Assembly: GCF_018255755.1 (NCBI RefSeq)
Contig: NZ_CP073766.1
Coordinates: 6,322,501 to 6,386,500, forward strand
DNA length: 64,000 nt
Source of the DNA: Chitinophaga sp. HK235
GTDB taxonomy: Bacteria; Bacteroidota; Bacteroidia; Chitinophagales; Chitinophagaceae
Direction of reading: 5' to 3'
Under the pieces are notes generated by a model. That model did no database searches. It was not told where the DNA came from and worked only from the letters and a program-made list of their open reading frames with translations. The position numbers and the translations under genes are program-made. Positions 43,492 through 51,804 of this stretch are shown here, piece by piece. How positions within the stretch are numbered: position 1 is the stretch's first letter; every line of letters starts with the position of its first letter.

Positions 43492-44028
43492 ATGTCGGTT
43501 ATTCAGGTGCATGACAAGAAGTTCCAGCCTTATATTGGCGCCACTGAACTGCAGCAACGTATCAGGGAAATGGCTGCCGAAATGAGCAGGGACCTGAAAG
43601 ATGAACGCCCGCTGTTTATTGCCATCCTCAACGGCTCTTTTATGTTTGCCGGTGATCTTTTCAAATATCTCAACATTCCCGCTGAGATATCTTTTATCAA
43701 ACTGGCTTCCTACAAAGGGACCAAATCTACCGGTAATGTAGTACAGGCCATCGGACTGGATGAAGATCTCTTCGGCCGTACCGTGGTGATCGTGGAAGAT
43801 ATTGTGGATACCGGTAAAACGCTGAGCCAGTTCCTGCCACAGCTGGAACACCAGCAACCTAAAAAGCTGCTGGTAGCATCACTGCTCACCAAACCGGAAG
43901 CCATGGTGCATCCTATCAAAATTGATTATCTGGGATTCTCTGTGCCTAATAAATTCCTGTTGGGTTATGGGTTGGATTATGATGGTCTGGGCCGTAACCT
44001 GCCTGAGATCTATCAGCTGGTAGAGTAG
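43492..44028 (+). CDS. hpt: Hypoxanthine phosphoribosyltransferase
   Basis: 178 residues. It salvages hypoxanthine and guanine with PRPP. The PRPP-binding motif is VVIVEDIVDTGKTLSQ, and the flexible-loop region (FIKLASYKGTKSTG) and PKKLLVASLLTKPEA, FLLGYGLDYDGLGRNLP are typical. Complete frame, cytoplasmic. An inverted repeat lies immediately downstream. Confidence 0.95.
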   Translation: MSVIQVHDKKFQPYIGATELQQRIREMAAEMSRDLKDERPLFIAILNGSFMFAGDLFKYLNIPAEISFIKLASYKGTKSTGNVVQAIGLDEDLFGRTVVIVEDIVDTGKTLSQFLPQLEHQQPKKLLVASLLTKPEAMVHPIKIDYLGFSVPNKFLLGYGLDYDGLGRNLPEIYQLVE

Positions 44029-44047
44029 GAGAAGACCTTCGGAATAC

Positions 44048-44115
44048 AAAGCAGCAAGGGTGCAAAGGGAATACAGACAGTTGCCTTTTGTGTCTTTGCT
44101 GCTTTGCGCTTTTAC
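44048..44115. repeat. CTTTG-type inverted repeat
   Basis: AAAGCAGCAA at 44048-44057 pairs with TTGCTGCTTT at 44096-44105, with more partial pairing inside (GTGCAAAGG against CCTTTTGTGT). The right half resembles the sequence at 16860-16882. It may terminate hpt. Confidence 0.55.
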
Positions 44116-44149
44116 AGCAAAAACTGGTAGGAAATTACTACCTTAACAT

Positions 44150-45895
44150 ATGCGAAAGTTCCTTTTACTCTTATTGTTATGGGGTGGAAGTATACAAGCG
44201 CAAACAATATGGGTGTCGGGAGCGGTAGAGGACAGTATTACCCATCGTCCTCTTGCTGGTGTTACCGTGAGCGTTATGAATGATACGGCGAAAGTATTGA
44301 CCAATGCTTTCGGCCTTTTTAAACTGGGGATTCCTGCTACTGTTGCGAAGCTGTTGCTTACCCGGGAAGGTTACCATCCCCTGCAGATCGCGGTTAAAAA
44401 CACGGACCGTCTGCTGATAACATTGTCGCCTATACATAAAGCCCCTGACGCTATAGCGCTGGCTAAAGCCAGTGCACGTGTCCGACAGTACAGTAACCCC
44501 AACTACGGCAATGTAGGTATGGGCGTAAATGCTTTTTTCAATGAAACATATGGCACCACTTATGAAAACAGGTTTACCCGTGCAAAGGTGCGCCCGGTAT
44601 CTGTTTTTGCGGTGGATGTGGACAGAGCCTCCTACAGCAATGTACGCCGTTTCCTGCGGCTGAAAGAGCCGGTGCCGGTAGATGCCGTGCGGATAGAGGA
44701 GATGGTCAATTATTTTCATTACGATTACCCATTGCCGCCGGAAGGTAAAACCATGGCGTTGTACAGCCGTTATGCCACCTGTCCCTGGGAACCGTCGCAT
44801 CAGCTGCTGCAGATAGCAATAAGGGCTAAAGCTTTGCAGACAGACAGTCTGCCGCCCAGCAATCTGGTATTTCTGATCGATGTTTCCGGATCTATGGGTA
44901 CGCCCAACAAACTACCACTCCTGCAGGCTGCCTTCCGTATACTGGTCAATAACCTGCGCCCGGCCGATAAAGTAGCAATCGTCACTTATTCCAGCGAGCC
45001 CGGAGTCAAACTGCCAGCCACTTCCGGCGAGGAGAAAGAGAAAATATTAAATGCGATCGATAACCTCAGCGCCGGCGGGGCTACTGCAGGAGAAGCTGCT
45101 ATTAAAATGGCTTATCAGATAGCGGCCGAGCAGTTTGTTCCTGATGGCAACAACCGCGTTATTCTGGCTACAGATGGCGATTTTAATGTAGGCCTCACCA
45201 GCGATGCTGAGATGGAAGAACTGATCACACAAAAGAAAGAAAGCGGCGTATTACTGACCTGTCTGGGTTTTGGAATGAAGAACTATAAGGACTCCAAGCT
45301 GCAGGCCTTGTCCAGCAAAGGTAACGGCAACTTTGCCTATATTGATGATCTGGAGGAGGCGAGCAAAATCTTTGCACGCGAGTTTGGCAGCACGCTTTTT
45401 ACTATCGCCAGGGATGTGCAGACAGAAGTGACCTTTAATCCCGCGGTGGTAAAATCGTATAGGCTTGTAGGTTATGAAAACAAGGTGTTTGATGTGGATA
45501 CCTCCGTTCATGAGAGATATGGTGGTGGTATTGTGGGCAGCGGACACTGTGCGGTAGCGCTTTACGAGATTATGCCACAGGAAGGAGCCTTGCCGGCAGA
45601 TAGTCTGCTGGCAAGGGTAAAAATCTCTTACCGTGATCCGCAGGACAGTGTTTTACAGTACATCAAAACAGATATCAGTACAGCTTCTTCTTCTTTTGAT
45701 GTGGCGTCGGATGATTTCCGCTTTGCAGCCTCTGTGGCTTTGTTTGGTATGATACTGCGCAACTCTGCCTACCGGGGCTGCGGCGATGCCGATATGGTGA
45801 TGGACATTGCCCGCAAGGCCCTGGGAAAAGACAGGGAAGGGTATCGCCAGGAATTCCTCAAGCTGGTGAAAATAGTACGTAAAACGAAGTACTGA
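44150..45895 (+). CDS. Secreted von Willebrand A-domain protein with a carboxypeptidase-regulatory-like domain (YfbK-type)
   Basis: 581 residues with signal peptide (MRKFLLLLLLWGGSIQAQ). A carboxypeptidase-regulatory-like sandwich (about 20-95: GAVEDSITHRPLAGVTVSVMND) is followed by the YfbK-type region (about 150-235: FAVDVDRASYSNVRRFLRLKE, RIEEMVNYFHYDYP), then the VWA domain with an intact MIDAS (FLIDVSGSMGTPNKLPL, DxSxS) and a C-terminal DUF3520-like part. Such proteins are secreted or periplasmic. The function is unknown in Bacteroidota; a role in binding metal-bridged partners is only inference. No partner gene is adjacent. Confidence 0.88.
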   Translation: MRKFLLLLLLWGGSIQAQTIWVSGAVEDSITHRPLAGVTVSVMNDTAKVLTNAFGLFKLGIPATVAKLLLTREGYHPLQIAVKNTDRLLITLSPIHKAPDAIALAKASARVRQYSNPNYGNVGMGVNAFFNETYGTTYENRFTRAKVRPVSVFAVDVDRASYSNVRRFLRLKEPVPVDAVRIEEMVNYFHYDYPLPPEGKTMALYSRYATCPWEPSHQLLQIAIRAKALQTDSLPPSNLVFLIDVSGSMGTPNKLPLLQAAFRILVNNLRPADKVAIVTYSSEPGVKLPATSGEEKEKILNAIDNLSAGGATAGEAAIKMAYQIAAEQFVPDGNNRVILATDGDFNVGLTSDAEMEELITQKKESGVLLTCLGFGMKNYKDSKLQALSSKGNGNFAYIDDLEEASKIFAREFGSTLFTIARDVQTEVTFNPAVVKSYRLVGYENKVFDVDTSVHERYGGGIVGSGHCAVALYEIMPQEGALPADSLLARVKISYRDPQDSVLQYIKTDISTASSSFDVASDDFRFAASVALFGMILRNSAYRGCGDADMVMDIARKALGKDREGYRQEFLKLVKIVRKTKY

Positions 45896-45898
45896 CAC

Positions 45899-46840
45899 TT
45901 ATTTGATCAGTCGGTAACATTTACGAATCATCTTCTGCTGGAAATCGAAGGGCAGGGTTTGATTGGTGATATCCTTGATCGAGGATGCGTTGATTTTGTC
46001 TTCTTCCAGTACAAAGCGCCGGTAGTTATTACTGAAGTATACTACACCGTCTTTTTTGGTGGCCAGCAGTACCTTGTTGAGTAGCTCTGCGTGGTCCCGC
46101 TGTATATCGAGGAAGTCCTTCATCCGTTTGCTGTTGGAGAAGGTGGGTGGGTCCATGATAACGAGGTCGAAGGTGTTTAATTTGAGGGTATCGAGGTATT
46201 GCAGCACATCGGCATGTACAAAAGGATGTTTGGACGGATCGAAGCCGTTGAGGCGCATATTGTCTTCAGCCCAGGACAGGTATGTTTTGGAAAGGTCTAC
46301 AGAGGTGACTTCTGCCGCGCCGCCGGCAGCGGCATATACGGAGAAGGAGCCGGTGTAGCAGAACAGGTTCAGTACTTTTTTGTCTTTCACTTCATCGCGC
46401 ACCATGCTCCGGGTGATGCGATGGTCGAGGAAAAGGCCGGTATCGAGGTAGTCAGACAGATTGATTTTGAATTTCAGTCCGCTTTCGTGGACGGTCATTT
46501 CCTGGCTTTCGATGCTGAGTTTTTCGTACTGGCTCTGGCGGTTTTCCTTGCGTTGCCGCTGTTTTACCCAGATATTGGCGGGTGGGATGTTCAGTACTTT
46601 GCTGATGAGTTCCAGGCAGTTGTCGAGCCAGGCTTCGTGGGCATCTTCTTCCATACCGTGTTTGCGATGATATTCCGCGATGTATACATGGTCTTCATAT
46701 ATCTCAATGCTGAAGGGGAATTCGGGGATATCATCATCATACACCCGGTAGCAGGTGATGTTTTGTCGTTTGGCCAGTTTGGAAATATGCCGGAATACTT
46801 TGGTAAGCCGGTTCTCGAACATCTGCAGTTTGGAATCCAT
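45899..46840 (-). CDS. RlmK-like 23S rRNA methyltransferase (class I SAM-dependent)
   Basis: 313 residues. The N-terminal part MFENRLTKVFRHISKLAKRQNITCYRVYDDDIPEFPFSIE matches the second half of E. coli RlmKL, which makes m7G2069 in 23S rRNA. SAM motif I is VLNLFCYTGSFSVYAAAGGA, followed by VDLSKTYLSWAEDN and the catalytic-type DLVIMDPPTFSNSKRMKDF. The RlmL half is not fused, so this is a free-standing RlmK. Ends with YFSNNYRRF and IRKCYRLIK, as in RlmK tails. It is convergent with the VWA gene. Confidence 0.88.
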   Translation of the reverse strand: MDSKLQMFENRLTKVFRHISKLAKRQNITCYRVYDDDIPEFPFSIEIYEDHVYIAEYHRKHGMEEDAHEAWLDNCLELISKVLNIPPANIWVKQRQRKENRQSQYEKLSIESQEMTVHESGLKFKINLSDYLDTGLFLDHRITRSMVRDEVKDKKVLNLFCYTGSFSVYAAAGGAAEVTSVDLSKTYLSWAEDNMRLNGFDPSKHPFVHADVLQYLDTLKLNTFDLVIMDPPTFSNSKRMKDFLDIQRDHAELLNKVLLATKKDGVVYFSNNYRRFVLEEDKINASSIKDITNQTLPFDFQQKMIRKCYRLIK

Positions 46841-46880
46841 ATCAAATCATTTTCGGATTTTCGGATTTTTTTATTTTGGA

Positions 46881-46954
46881 ATTTAAAATGCAGCGGAGAT
46901 TATAGCAACCCAACTATAAATTATAGTCGCTATAATCTCCGCTGCATTTTAAAT
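46881..46954. repeat. Long perfect palindrome between the RlmK-like gene and dnaJ
   Basis: Perfect 25-bp inverted repeat (46881-46905 with 46930-46954). The 24-base loop contains a further small palindrome (ACTATAA/TTATAGT). Flanks extend the pairing imperfectly (GATTTTCG on the left, CGAAAATC on the right) to about 110 bases. It can terminate dnaJ, but the size is well beyond a normal terminator. Confidence 0.85.
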
Positions 46955-46976
46955 CCTTAAATCAAAAAATCGAAAA

Positions 46977-48146
46977 TCAGCTAAATATATCTCTTACCTT
47001 TTCGAAGAATCCTTTTTCGGATTTTTCGGGGTTGGGTTTGAAGTTATCGGATGATTGTAATTTATCGAGCATTTCTTTTTCGTCCGCGCTCAGGTGTTGT
47101 GGCGTCCATACGTTTACCTGTATGAGCTGGTCACCTTTTTCGTAGGAGTTGACAGAGGGGAATCCTTTGCCTTTGAGGCGGAATATTTTCCCACTTTGTG
47201 TACCGGCGGGTATTTTGATTTTTGCTTTACCGTCGATGGTGGGTACTTCTACCTGGGTACCGTAAACGGCATCGGGGAAGGAGATGTGCAGGTCGTAGGC
47301 TACGTTGAGGCCATCGCGCTGCAGTTCAGGGTGTGGTTCTTCTTCGATGAGGATGAGGAGGTCACCAGGAGCGCCGCCTCTTTCGCCGGCGTTACCTTTA
47401 CCGCTCATGCTGAGCTGCATGCCTTCCTGTACGCCTGCCGGGATGTCGATGCTGACCATTTCTTCGCCATACATGCGTCCTTCTCCTTTACAGTGGCCGC
47501 ATTTGCTGGTGATGATCTGGCCTTCGCCATGACAGGTAGGACAGGTAGTAACAGTTTGCATCTGGCCGAGGAAAGTCTGTGTTACTTTCCTTACCTGGCC
47601 GGAGCCACCGCATGTGCCGCAGGACTGGAACGCGTTTTTATCTTTAGCGCCCAGGCCACCGCAATGCTGACAGGGAACGTATTTCTTTACCTTGATCTTT
47701 TTGTTGGCGCCTTTGGCTATTTCTTCGTAAGTCAGACGGATCTTGACACGCAGGTTAGAACCGCGGGTACCGCGACCACGGCGGCCACCGCCGCTGCTAC
47801 GGCCGCCTCCTCCGAAGAAACTGCCGAAAATATCATCGTTGCCGAAAATGTCACCGAAATTGGAGAATATGTCGTCCATATTCATACCACCACCTCCTCC
47901 AAAACCGCCACGGTTACCGTTCATGCCGGCATGTCCAAAGCGGTCGTATTGTGCCCGCTTATCAGCATCGCTCAATACTTCATAAGCTTCGGCAGCTTCC
48001 TTGAACTTTTCTTCCGCCTCCTTATTGTTGGGGTTGCGGTCAGGGTGAAACTGCATGGCCACCTTGCGGTATGCCTTCTTGATTTCATCCTGGGATGCGC
48101 CTTTGGCAACACTCAGTATTTCGTAATAATCTCTTTTGGTAGACAT
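46977..48146 (-). CDS. dnaJ: Chaperone protein DnaJ
   Basis: 389 residues from the ATG at 48146. J-domain with AMQFHPDRNP (HPD motif), a Gly/Phe-rich segment (about 75-130), the four zinc motifs CQHCGGLG, CGTCGGSG, CPTCHGEG and CGHCKGEG, and C-terminal substrate-binding domains. It stimulates DnaK ATPase. It follows grpE on the same strand after 109 bases. dnaK is not in the window. Confidence 0.97.
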   Translation of the reverse strand: MSTKRDYYEILSVAKGASQDEIKKAYRKVAMQFHPDRNPNNKEAEEKFKEAAEAYEVLSDADKRAQYDRFGHAGMNGNRGGFGGGGGMNMDDIFSNFGDIFGNDDIFGSFFGGGGRSSGGGRRGRGTRGSNLRVKIRLTYEEIAKGANKKIKVKKYVPCQHCGGLGAKDKNAFQSCGTCGGSGQVRKVTQTFLGQMQTVTTCPTCHGEGQIITSKCGHCKGEGRMYGEEMVSIDIPAGVQEGMQLSMSGKGNAGERGGAPGDLLILIEEEPHPELQRDGLNVAYDLHISFPDAVYGTQVEVPTIDGKAKIKIPAGTQSGKIFRLKGKGFPSVNSYEKGDQLIQVNVWTPQHLSADEKEMLDKLQSSDNFKPNPEKSEKGFFEKVRDIFS

Positions 48147-48255
48147 TATAAAAGTCACTTATTACCGGTGCAAGGCACTGGTATTTATCAGTAAAAAATA
48201 TTGTTTTACGTCAGCTTTCAGCATAGGCGATTGCAGTTTATGCCACATCGTCACT

Positions 48256-48849
48256 TTATTTACCCACTATTACCTTAGCATGACGGATCAATTTGTCATT
48301 CAGGTAATAGCCTTGCTGTAATACGTCTACCACTTTACCTTGTAAATCCGGAGTTGGGGCCGGAATTTCGGTGATGGCATCGTGCAGATCGGAATCAAAG
48401 GTGGTGTGCATACTTTCCATAGGTTTCAATCCTTTGGCCTGCAGCGTAGCTTTCAGCTTGTTAAATACCAGATTTACCCCGTCTTTCACGGCATTGATAT
48501 CATTGGCAGTATCCAGCTGTTTGTTGGCCCGCTCACTATCATCCAGCACATCCAGCAAAGATATGATAACTTCTTTACCCGCTGTTTGCAATAATTCCAG
48601 TCTTTCTTTTGCAGTCCGCTTACGGAAGTTATCAAACTCAGCCTGCAGACGAAGGTATTTATCACGCATTTCATTCAGCTGCTGCTCTTTTTTAATCAGT
48701 TCTTCTCCCTCTTCTACTTCTAATGCATTAGTCATATGAGGTGTTTCACTGATATTTTCTTCAGCATTGAAATCAGGCATGCCATTGTCATTGTCTCCAG
48801 CATTGTTAGCCTGTCCGTTTGTCTGCATGTCTTGGTCTTTTTCTGTCAT
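48256..48849 (-). CDS. grpE: Nucleotide exchange factor GrpE
   Basis: 197 residues from the ATG at 48849. An acidic N-terminal tail, a long coiled-coil helix (LIKKEQQLNEMRDKYLRLQAEFDNFRKRTAKE) and the C-terminal beta-domain (HDAITEIPAPTPDLQGKV, GYYLNDKLIRHAKVIVG) are all typical. GrpE releases ADP from DnaK. It is probably cotranscribed with dnaJ downstream. Confidence 0.95.
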   Translation of the reverse strand: MTEKDQDMQTNGQANNAGDNDNGMPDFNAEENISETPHMTNALEVEEGEELIKKEQQLNEMRDKYLRLQAEFDNFRKRTAKERLELLQTAGKEVIISLLDVLDDSERANKQLDTANDINAVKDGVNLVFNKLKATLQAKGLKPMESMHTTFDSDLHDAITEIPAPTPDLQGKVVDVLQQGYYLNDKLIRHAKVIVGK

Positions 48850-48932
48850 AATTGTAATGATTATCTGCAAAAGAGCTTAGTCAATTATTTTGCCAACCCC
48901 TGTTTAGCGGACAAAAAGACAGATCTTCTCGT

Positions 48933-48940
48933 TACCTTTG
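48933..48940 (+). promoter_or_regulatory. Putative -7 promoter box of the RlmI-like gene
   Basis: TACCTTTG matches TAnnTTTG and lies 18 bases before the ATG at 48959. Confidence 0.4.
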
Positions 48941-48958
48941 CAGTTCGAAATAATGTAA

Positions 48959-50131
48959 ATGACCAAGGTTTTTTTAAAGAAACAGATACAAAACAGGGTA
49001 TTGCTGGGCCATCCCTGGGTGTTTGGCAATGAGGTGTCAGAGATCAAGGGAGACGTAGTACCCGGTGATATCGTGGACGTACATACCCATCAGGGCTCTT
49101 TCCTCGGAAGAGGGTACATCAATCCCCAGTCCCAGATACTGGTGCGTCTGCTGACTCGTGATAAAAGCGAAGAAATCAACGCGGAGTTCTTCTACCGCCG
49201 CCTGCTCAAATGCTGGCAGTACCGTCAGAAACTGGGCTATGTGGAAAACTGCCGCCTGGTTTTCGGGGAAGCAGATGATCTGCCCGCCCTCGTCATCGAT
49301 AAGTTCAATGACTATCTGGTGCTGCAAACCCTGGCTCTGGGCATGGAAAAATGGAAACATGCCATTGTAGACGCGCTCAACCGGATTTTCTCCCCCAAAG
49401 GTATCTACGAACGCAATGATGTGCCGGTAAGGGAACTGGAAGGCATGGAACAACAAAAAGGCTTCCTCAGCGCTCCGTTTGATACCAATATCATCATCAA
49501 TGAAAACGGTCTGAAATTCCATGTGGACATCGTAAATGGTCAGAAGACCGGCTATTTCCTTGACCAGCAGGATAACCGCCGCGAAATCAACCGTATTGTA
49601 AAAGATGCCGACGTGCTGGAAGCATTCTGCTACACTGGCACTTTCTCCTGTCATGCCGGTTATTATGGTGCTAAAAGCGTGTTGGGGCTGGATATCTCCG
49701 AACATGCCGTTCAAACCGCCCGCCGTAATGCGGAGCTCAACAACCTGCAGGATATCTGTAAGTTCCAGGCAGTGAATGCTTTCGACCAGCTGAAACAATA
49801 CACCCGGGATGATCGCAAATTTGACGTGGTAATATTGGACCCGCCTGCTTTTACCAAAAGCCGTGAGAATATTAAGAAGGCAGTCACCGGATATAAGGAA
49901 ATCAACCTCAGAGGGATGAAATTGCTCAACCAGGGCGGTTTTCTGGTTACAGCTTCCTGCACCAACCTGGTTTCACCGGATCTTTTCCTGCAAACCATCG
50001 ATGCGGCAGCGCGGGACGCGAAAAAACGCTTGCGTCAGGTCACTTTCCAGACACAGGCAAAAGATCACCCCATTTTGAGGAATATTGAGAATACCACTTA
50101 TTTGAAATTCCTGATCGTAGAGATCGTTTAA
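48959..50131 (+). CDS. RlmI-like rRNA large-subunit methyltransferase with PUA domain
   Basis: 390 residues. An N-terminal PUA-like domain (RVLLGHPWVFGNEV, GDIVDVHTHQGSFLGRGYINPQSQI) precedes a class I methyltransferase domain: VLEAFCYTGTFSCHAGYYGAKSVLGLDISEHAV, then FDVVILDPPAFTKSRENI and LVTASCTNLV with a Cys in the position of a catalytic Cys of m5C enzymes. RlmI makes m5C1962 in 23S rRNA, and this order of domains fits. It is divergent from grpE. Confidence 0.92.
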   Translation: MTKVFLKKQIQNRVLLGHPWVFGNEVSEIKGDVVPGDIVDVHTHQGSFLGRGYINPQSQILVRLLTRDKSEEINAEFFYRRLLKCWQYRQKLGYVENCRLVFGEADDLPALVIDKFNDYLVLQTLALGMEKWKHAIVDALNRIFSPKGIYERNDVPVRELEGMEQQKGFLSAPFDTNIIINENGLKFHVDIVNGQKTGYFLDQQDNRREINRIVKDADVLEAFCYTGTFSCHAGYYGAKSVLGLDISEHAVQTARRNAELNNLQDICKFQAVNAFDQLKQYTRDDRKFDVVILDPPAFTKSRENIKKAVTGYKEINLRGMKLLNQGGFLVTASCTNLVSPDLFLQTIDAAARDAKKRLRQVTFQTQAKDHPILRNIENTTYLKFLIVEIV

Positions 50132-50218
50132 GAAGGATAAAGGAGTAGCTTTCAGGTATAGGCTTTCTTTGTTAATGGGTTTATGTTAATGAGGGATGGT
50201 CAATAGCTGAAAGCTATT

Positions 50219-50575
50219 TTATTTTACTACATTGAACTTACCGGATTCCACCAGATTGCCACGCTGGTCGCGCAGCTGGAAGATATAAAGACCATTGTAG
50301 TAGTTGTCGAGATTTACAGTTGTTCTGCTGCTGATGCTTTTTATCTGATCAATTTTTTTCCCCAGAAAATTGTACACAATAAGATCATAGATGCGGTCGT
50401 TATTATGCTGTTGAATTTCAAAATTGATGATGTTGGTGGCAGGGTTGGGATAGAGTTTTACAATTTGCCTACCCCCCTCCGGATTGTTGTTCGGTAGGGT
50501 CCTGTCTTGAGCCTTGCCAACGAGAGATAAAAGGCTAAAAACTGTAATAAGAATGAGGGTAGAGGTTTTCCACAT
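50219..50575 (-). CDS. Miniature T9SS type A sorting-domain protein
   Basis: 118 residues only. A signal peptide (STLILITVFSLLSLVGKAQ) is followed by about 20 linker residues and then a complete type A C-terminal sorting domain: VKLYPNPATNIINFEIQQ, DLIVYNFLGKKIDQI, YNGLYIFQLRDQRGNLVESGKFNVVK. There is no passenger domain. The protein would be secreted through T9SS and its tail may be cleaved, leaving little. It could be a decoy, a cargo-less anchor or a remnant of a larger gene; upstream sequence shows no other coding part. Confidence 0.85.
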   Translation of the reverse strand: MWKTSTLILITVFSLLSLVGKAQDRTLPNNNPEGGRQIVKLYPNPATNIINFEIQQHNNDRIYDLIVYNFLGKKIDQIKSISSRTTVNLDNYYNGLYIFQLRDQRGNLVESGKFNVVK

Positions 50576-50757
50576 AGTCTTATAAAAATAAAGTTTTTTT
50601 CAAATATTTCCTAATTTTTGTTTGTTAATTCAGGCTCACAGTCCCATTTTCCTACATAAAAATAACAAACAATGCGCCATTTTGTTAATCACGCAATTTT
50701 TTTATGTAAAATTTAACGCTTTATTTTTTGAAATTTAAATTGCTGATTTTCAGCTAT

Positions 50758-51789
50758 TTAGAATCTCGGGCAGTTCAAACGTTCCAGCGTACTGTTGCGG
50801 CTGTTGAGGAACCCCTTGAAAACCAATGACACTTCAAATCCCCCGAAACTCTTACTGGCTGTTCTCAACTGCGAGATATTAGCATCGTAACTCATCGCTA
50901 CCTCAAATTTCTCCATATCGATCTTCACAGTCGGGATAATGGCATCATTCCAACGTAAAAACAACCCTCCGTAGATGGCACGGGTGGACTCCAAACCTTC
51001 GTTCATCAACCCGTAACCGATCAGCGCTCCACCGATATATTCTGAATAACTGCCCTGATGAAGCTGGTTATAATGCGCTATCAGCTTTACCCTCTCCTCC
51101 AGCGGGATGGTAATACCGGCATTAATAGACAGTTTGGGAGCCATCTCTATGTTTTTGTCATTGTAAAAGGAGATTTTAGCCCGGTTGAAGTGGTAATAAG
51201 CCGCTCCGAGGAAATAGTTCACATCTTCCCCGATTACACTGTTGTAGCTGAGCCCTACACCGGCATCCAGATAAGTATAGCCTTTGAGGGCCAGTTTGCC
51301 TTCTTCTCCGGTAGGAGCCGCCGGATCAAAACGACCACCGTTATACTGGTTGTTGAAGGTCATGTTGGTAAGGTCAAACTGACGTTGTACAATACCGCCC
51401 ATAAAACCCAGTGATAAAAAGCTGGTTTTGTCTTCATTCAGTGATTTATGGTAGTTGACAGCCGGAAATATCTGGGTAGACTGTAGTTTGGACGTGCCGG
51501 CCCGGTCATAGGTCAGCTGCAGCCCTGTGGTAACATAGTCGTTACCGTTACCAACGGGGAACTTGATTTCACCACTCATGGTGCCGGTCTGGTAAGGAAT
51601 GGTAACACTGTTCCACTGGTTGCGGTATACTGCCTGAAAACGCACATCTCCGTTGAAAATGCCGATCAGGGCAGGGTTACGAAGTATAGGCGTTTCATAA
51701 AACTGGGACAGGTGTATGTCCTGTGCATGCAGCCGGGTGCAACAGCTGATACAAATGAGCGCCAGTAATAGTTTGTATATAATTTTCAT
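50758..51789 (-). CDS. PorP/SprF family type IX secretion outer-membrane protein
   Basis: 343 residues with signal peptide (LALICISCCTRLHAQ). Family pattern: DIHLSQFYETPILRNPALIGIFNGDVRFQAVYRNQWNSV, then the barrel with TSFLSLGFMGGIVQRQ and a C-terminal FEVSLVFKGFL. It is encoded 15 bases after the 947-residue PKD protein on the minus strand and probably serves that substrate and the 1615-residue one. Confidence 0.93.
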   Translation of the reverse strand: MKIIYKLLLALICISCCTRLHAQDIHLSQFYETPILRNPALIGIFNGDVRFQAVYRNQWNSVTIPYQTGTMSGEIKFPVGNGNDYVTTGLQLTYDRAGTSKLQSTQIFPAVNYHKSLNEDKTSFLSLGFMGGIVQRQFDLTNMTFNNQYNGGRFDPAAPTGEEGKLALKGYTYLDAGVGLSYNSVIGEDVNYFLGAAYYHFNRAKISFYNDKNIEMAPKLSINAGITIPLEERVKLIAHYNQLHQGSYSEYIGGALIGYGLMNEGLESTRAIYGGLFLRWNDAIIPTVKIDMEKFEVAMSYDANISQLRTASKSFGGFEVSLVFKGFLNSRNSTLERLNCPRF

Positions 51790-51804
51790 ATGGTCTGCTT
51801 GTTA

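Noticed and set aside
47094..48194. 366-codon plus-strand frame opposite dnaJ
   Set aside because: Its odd Ala/Thr-rich composition is the mirror of the dnaJ zinc and Gly/Phe regions, which are unmistakable on the minus strand.
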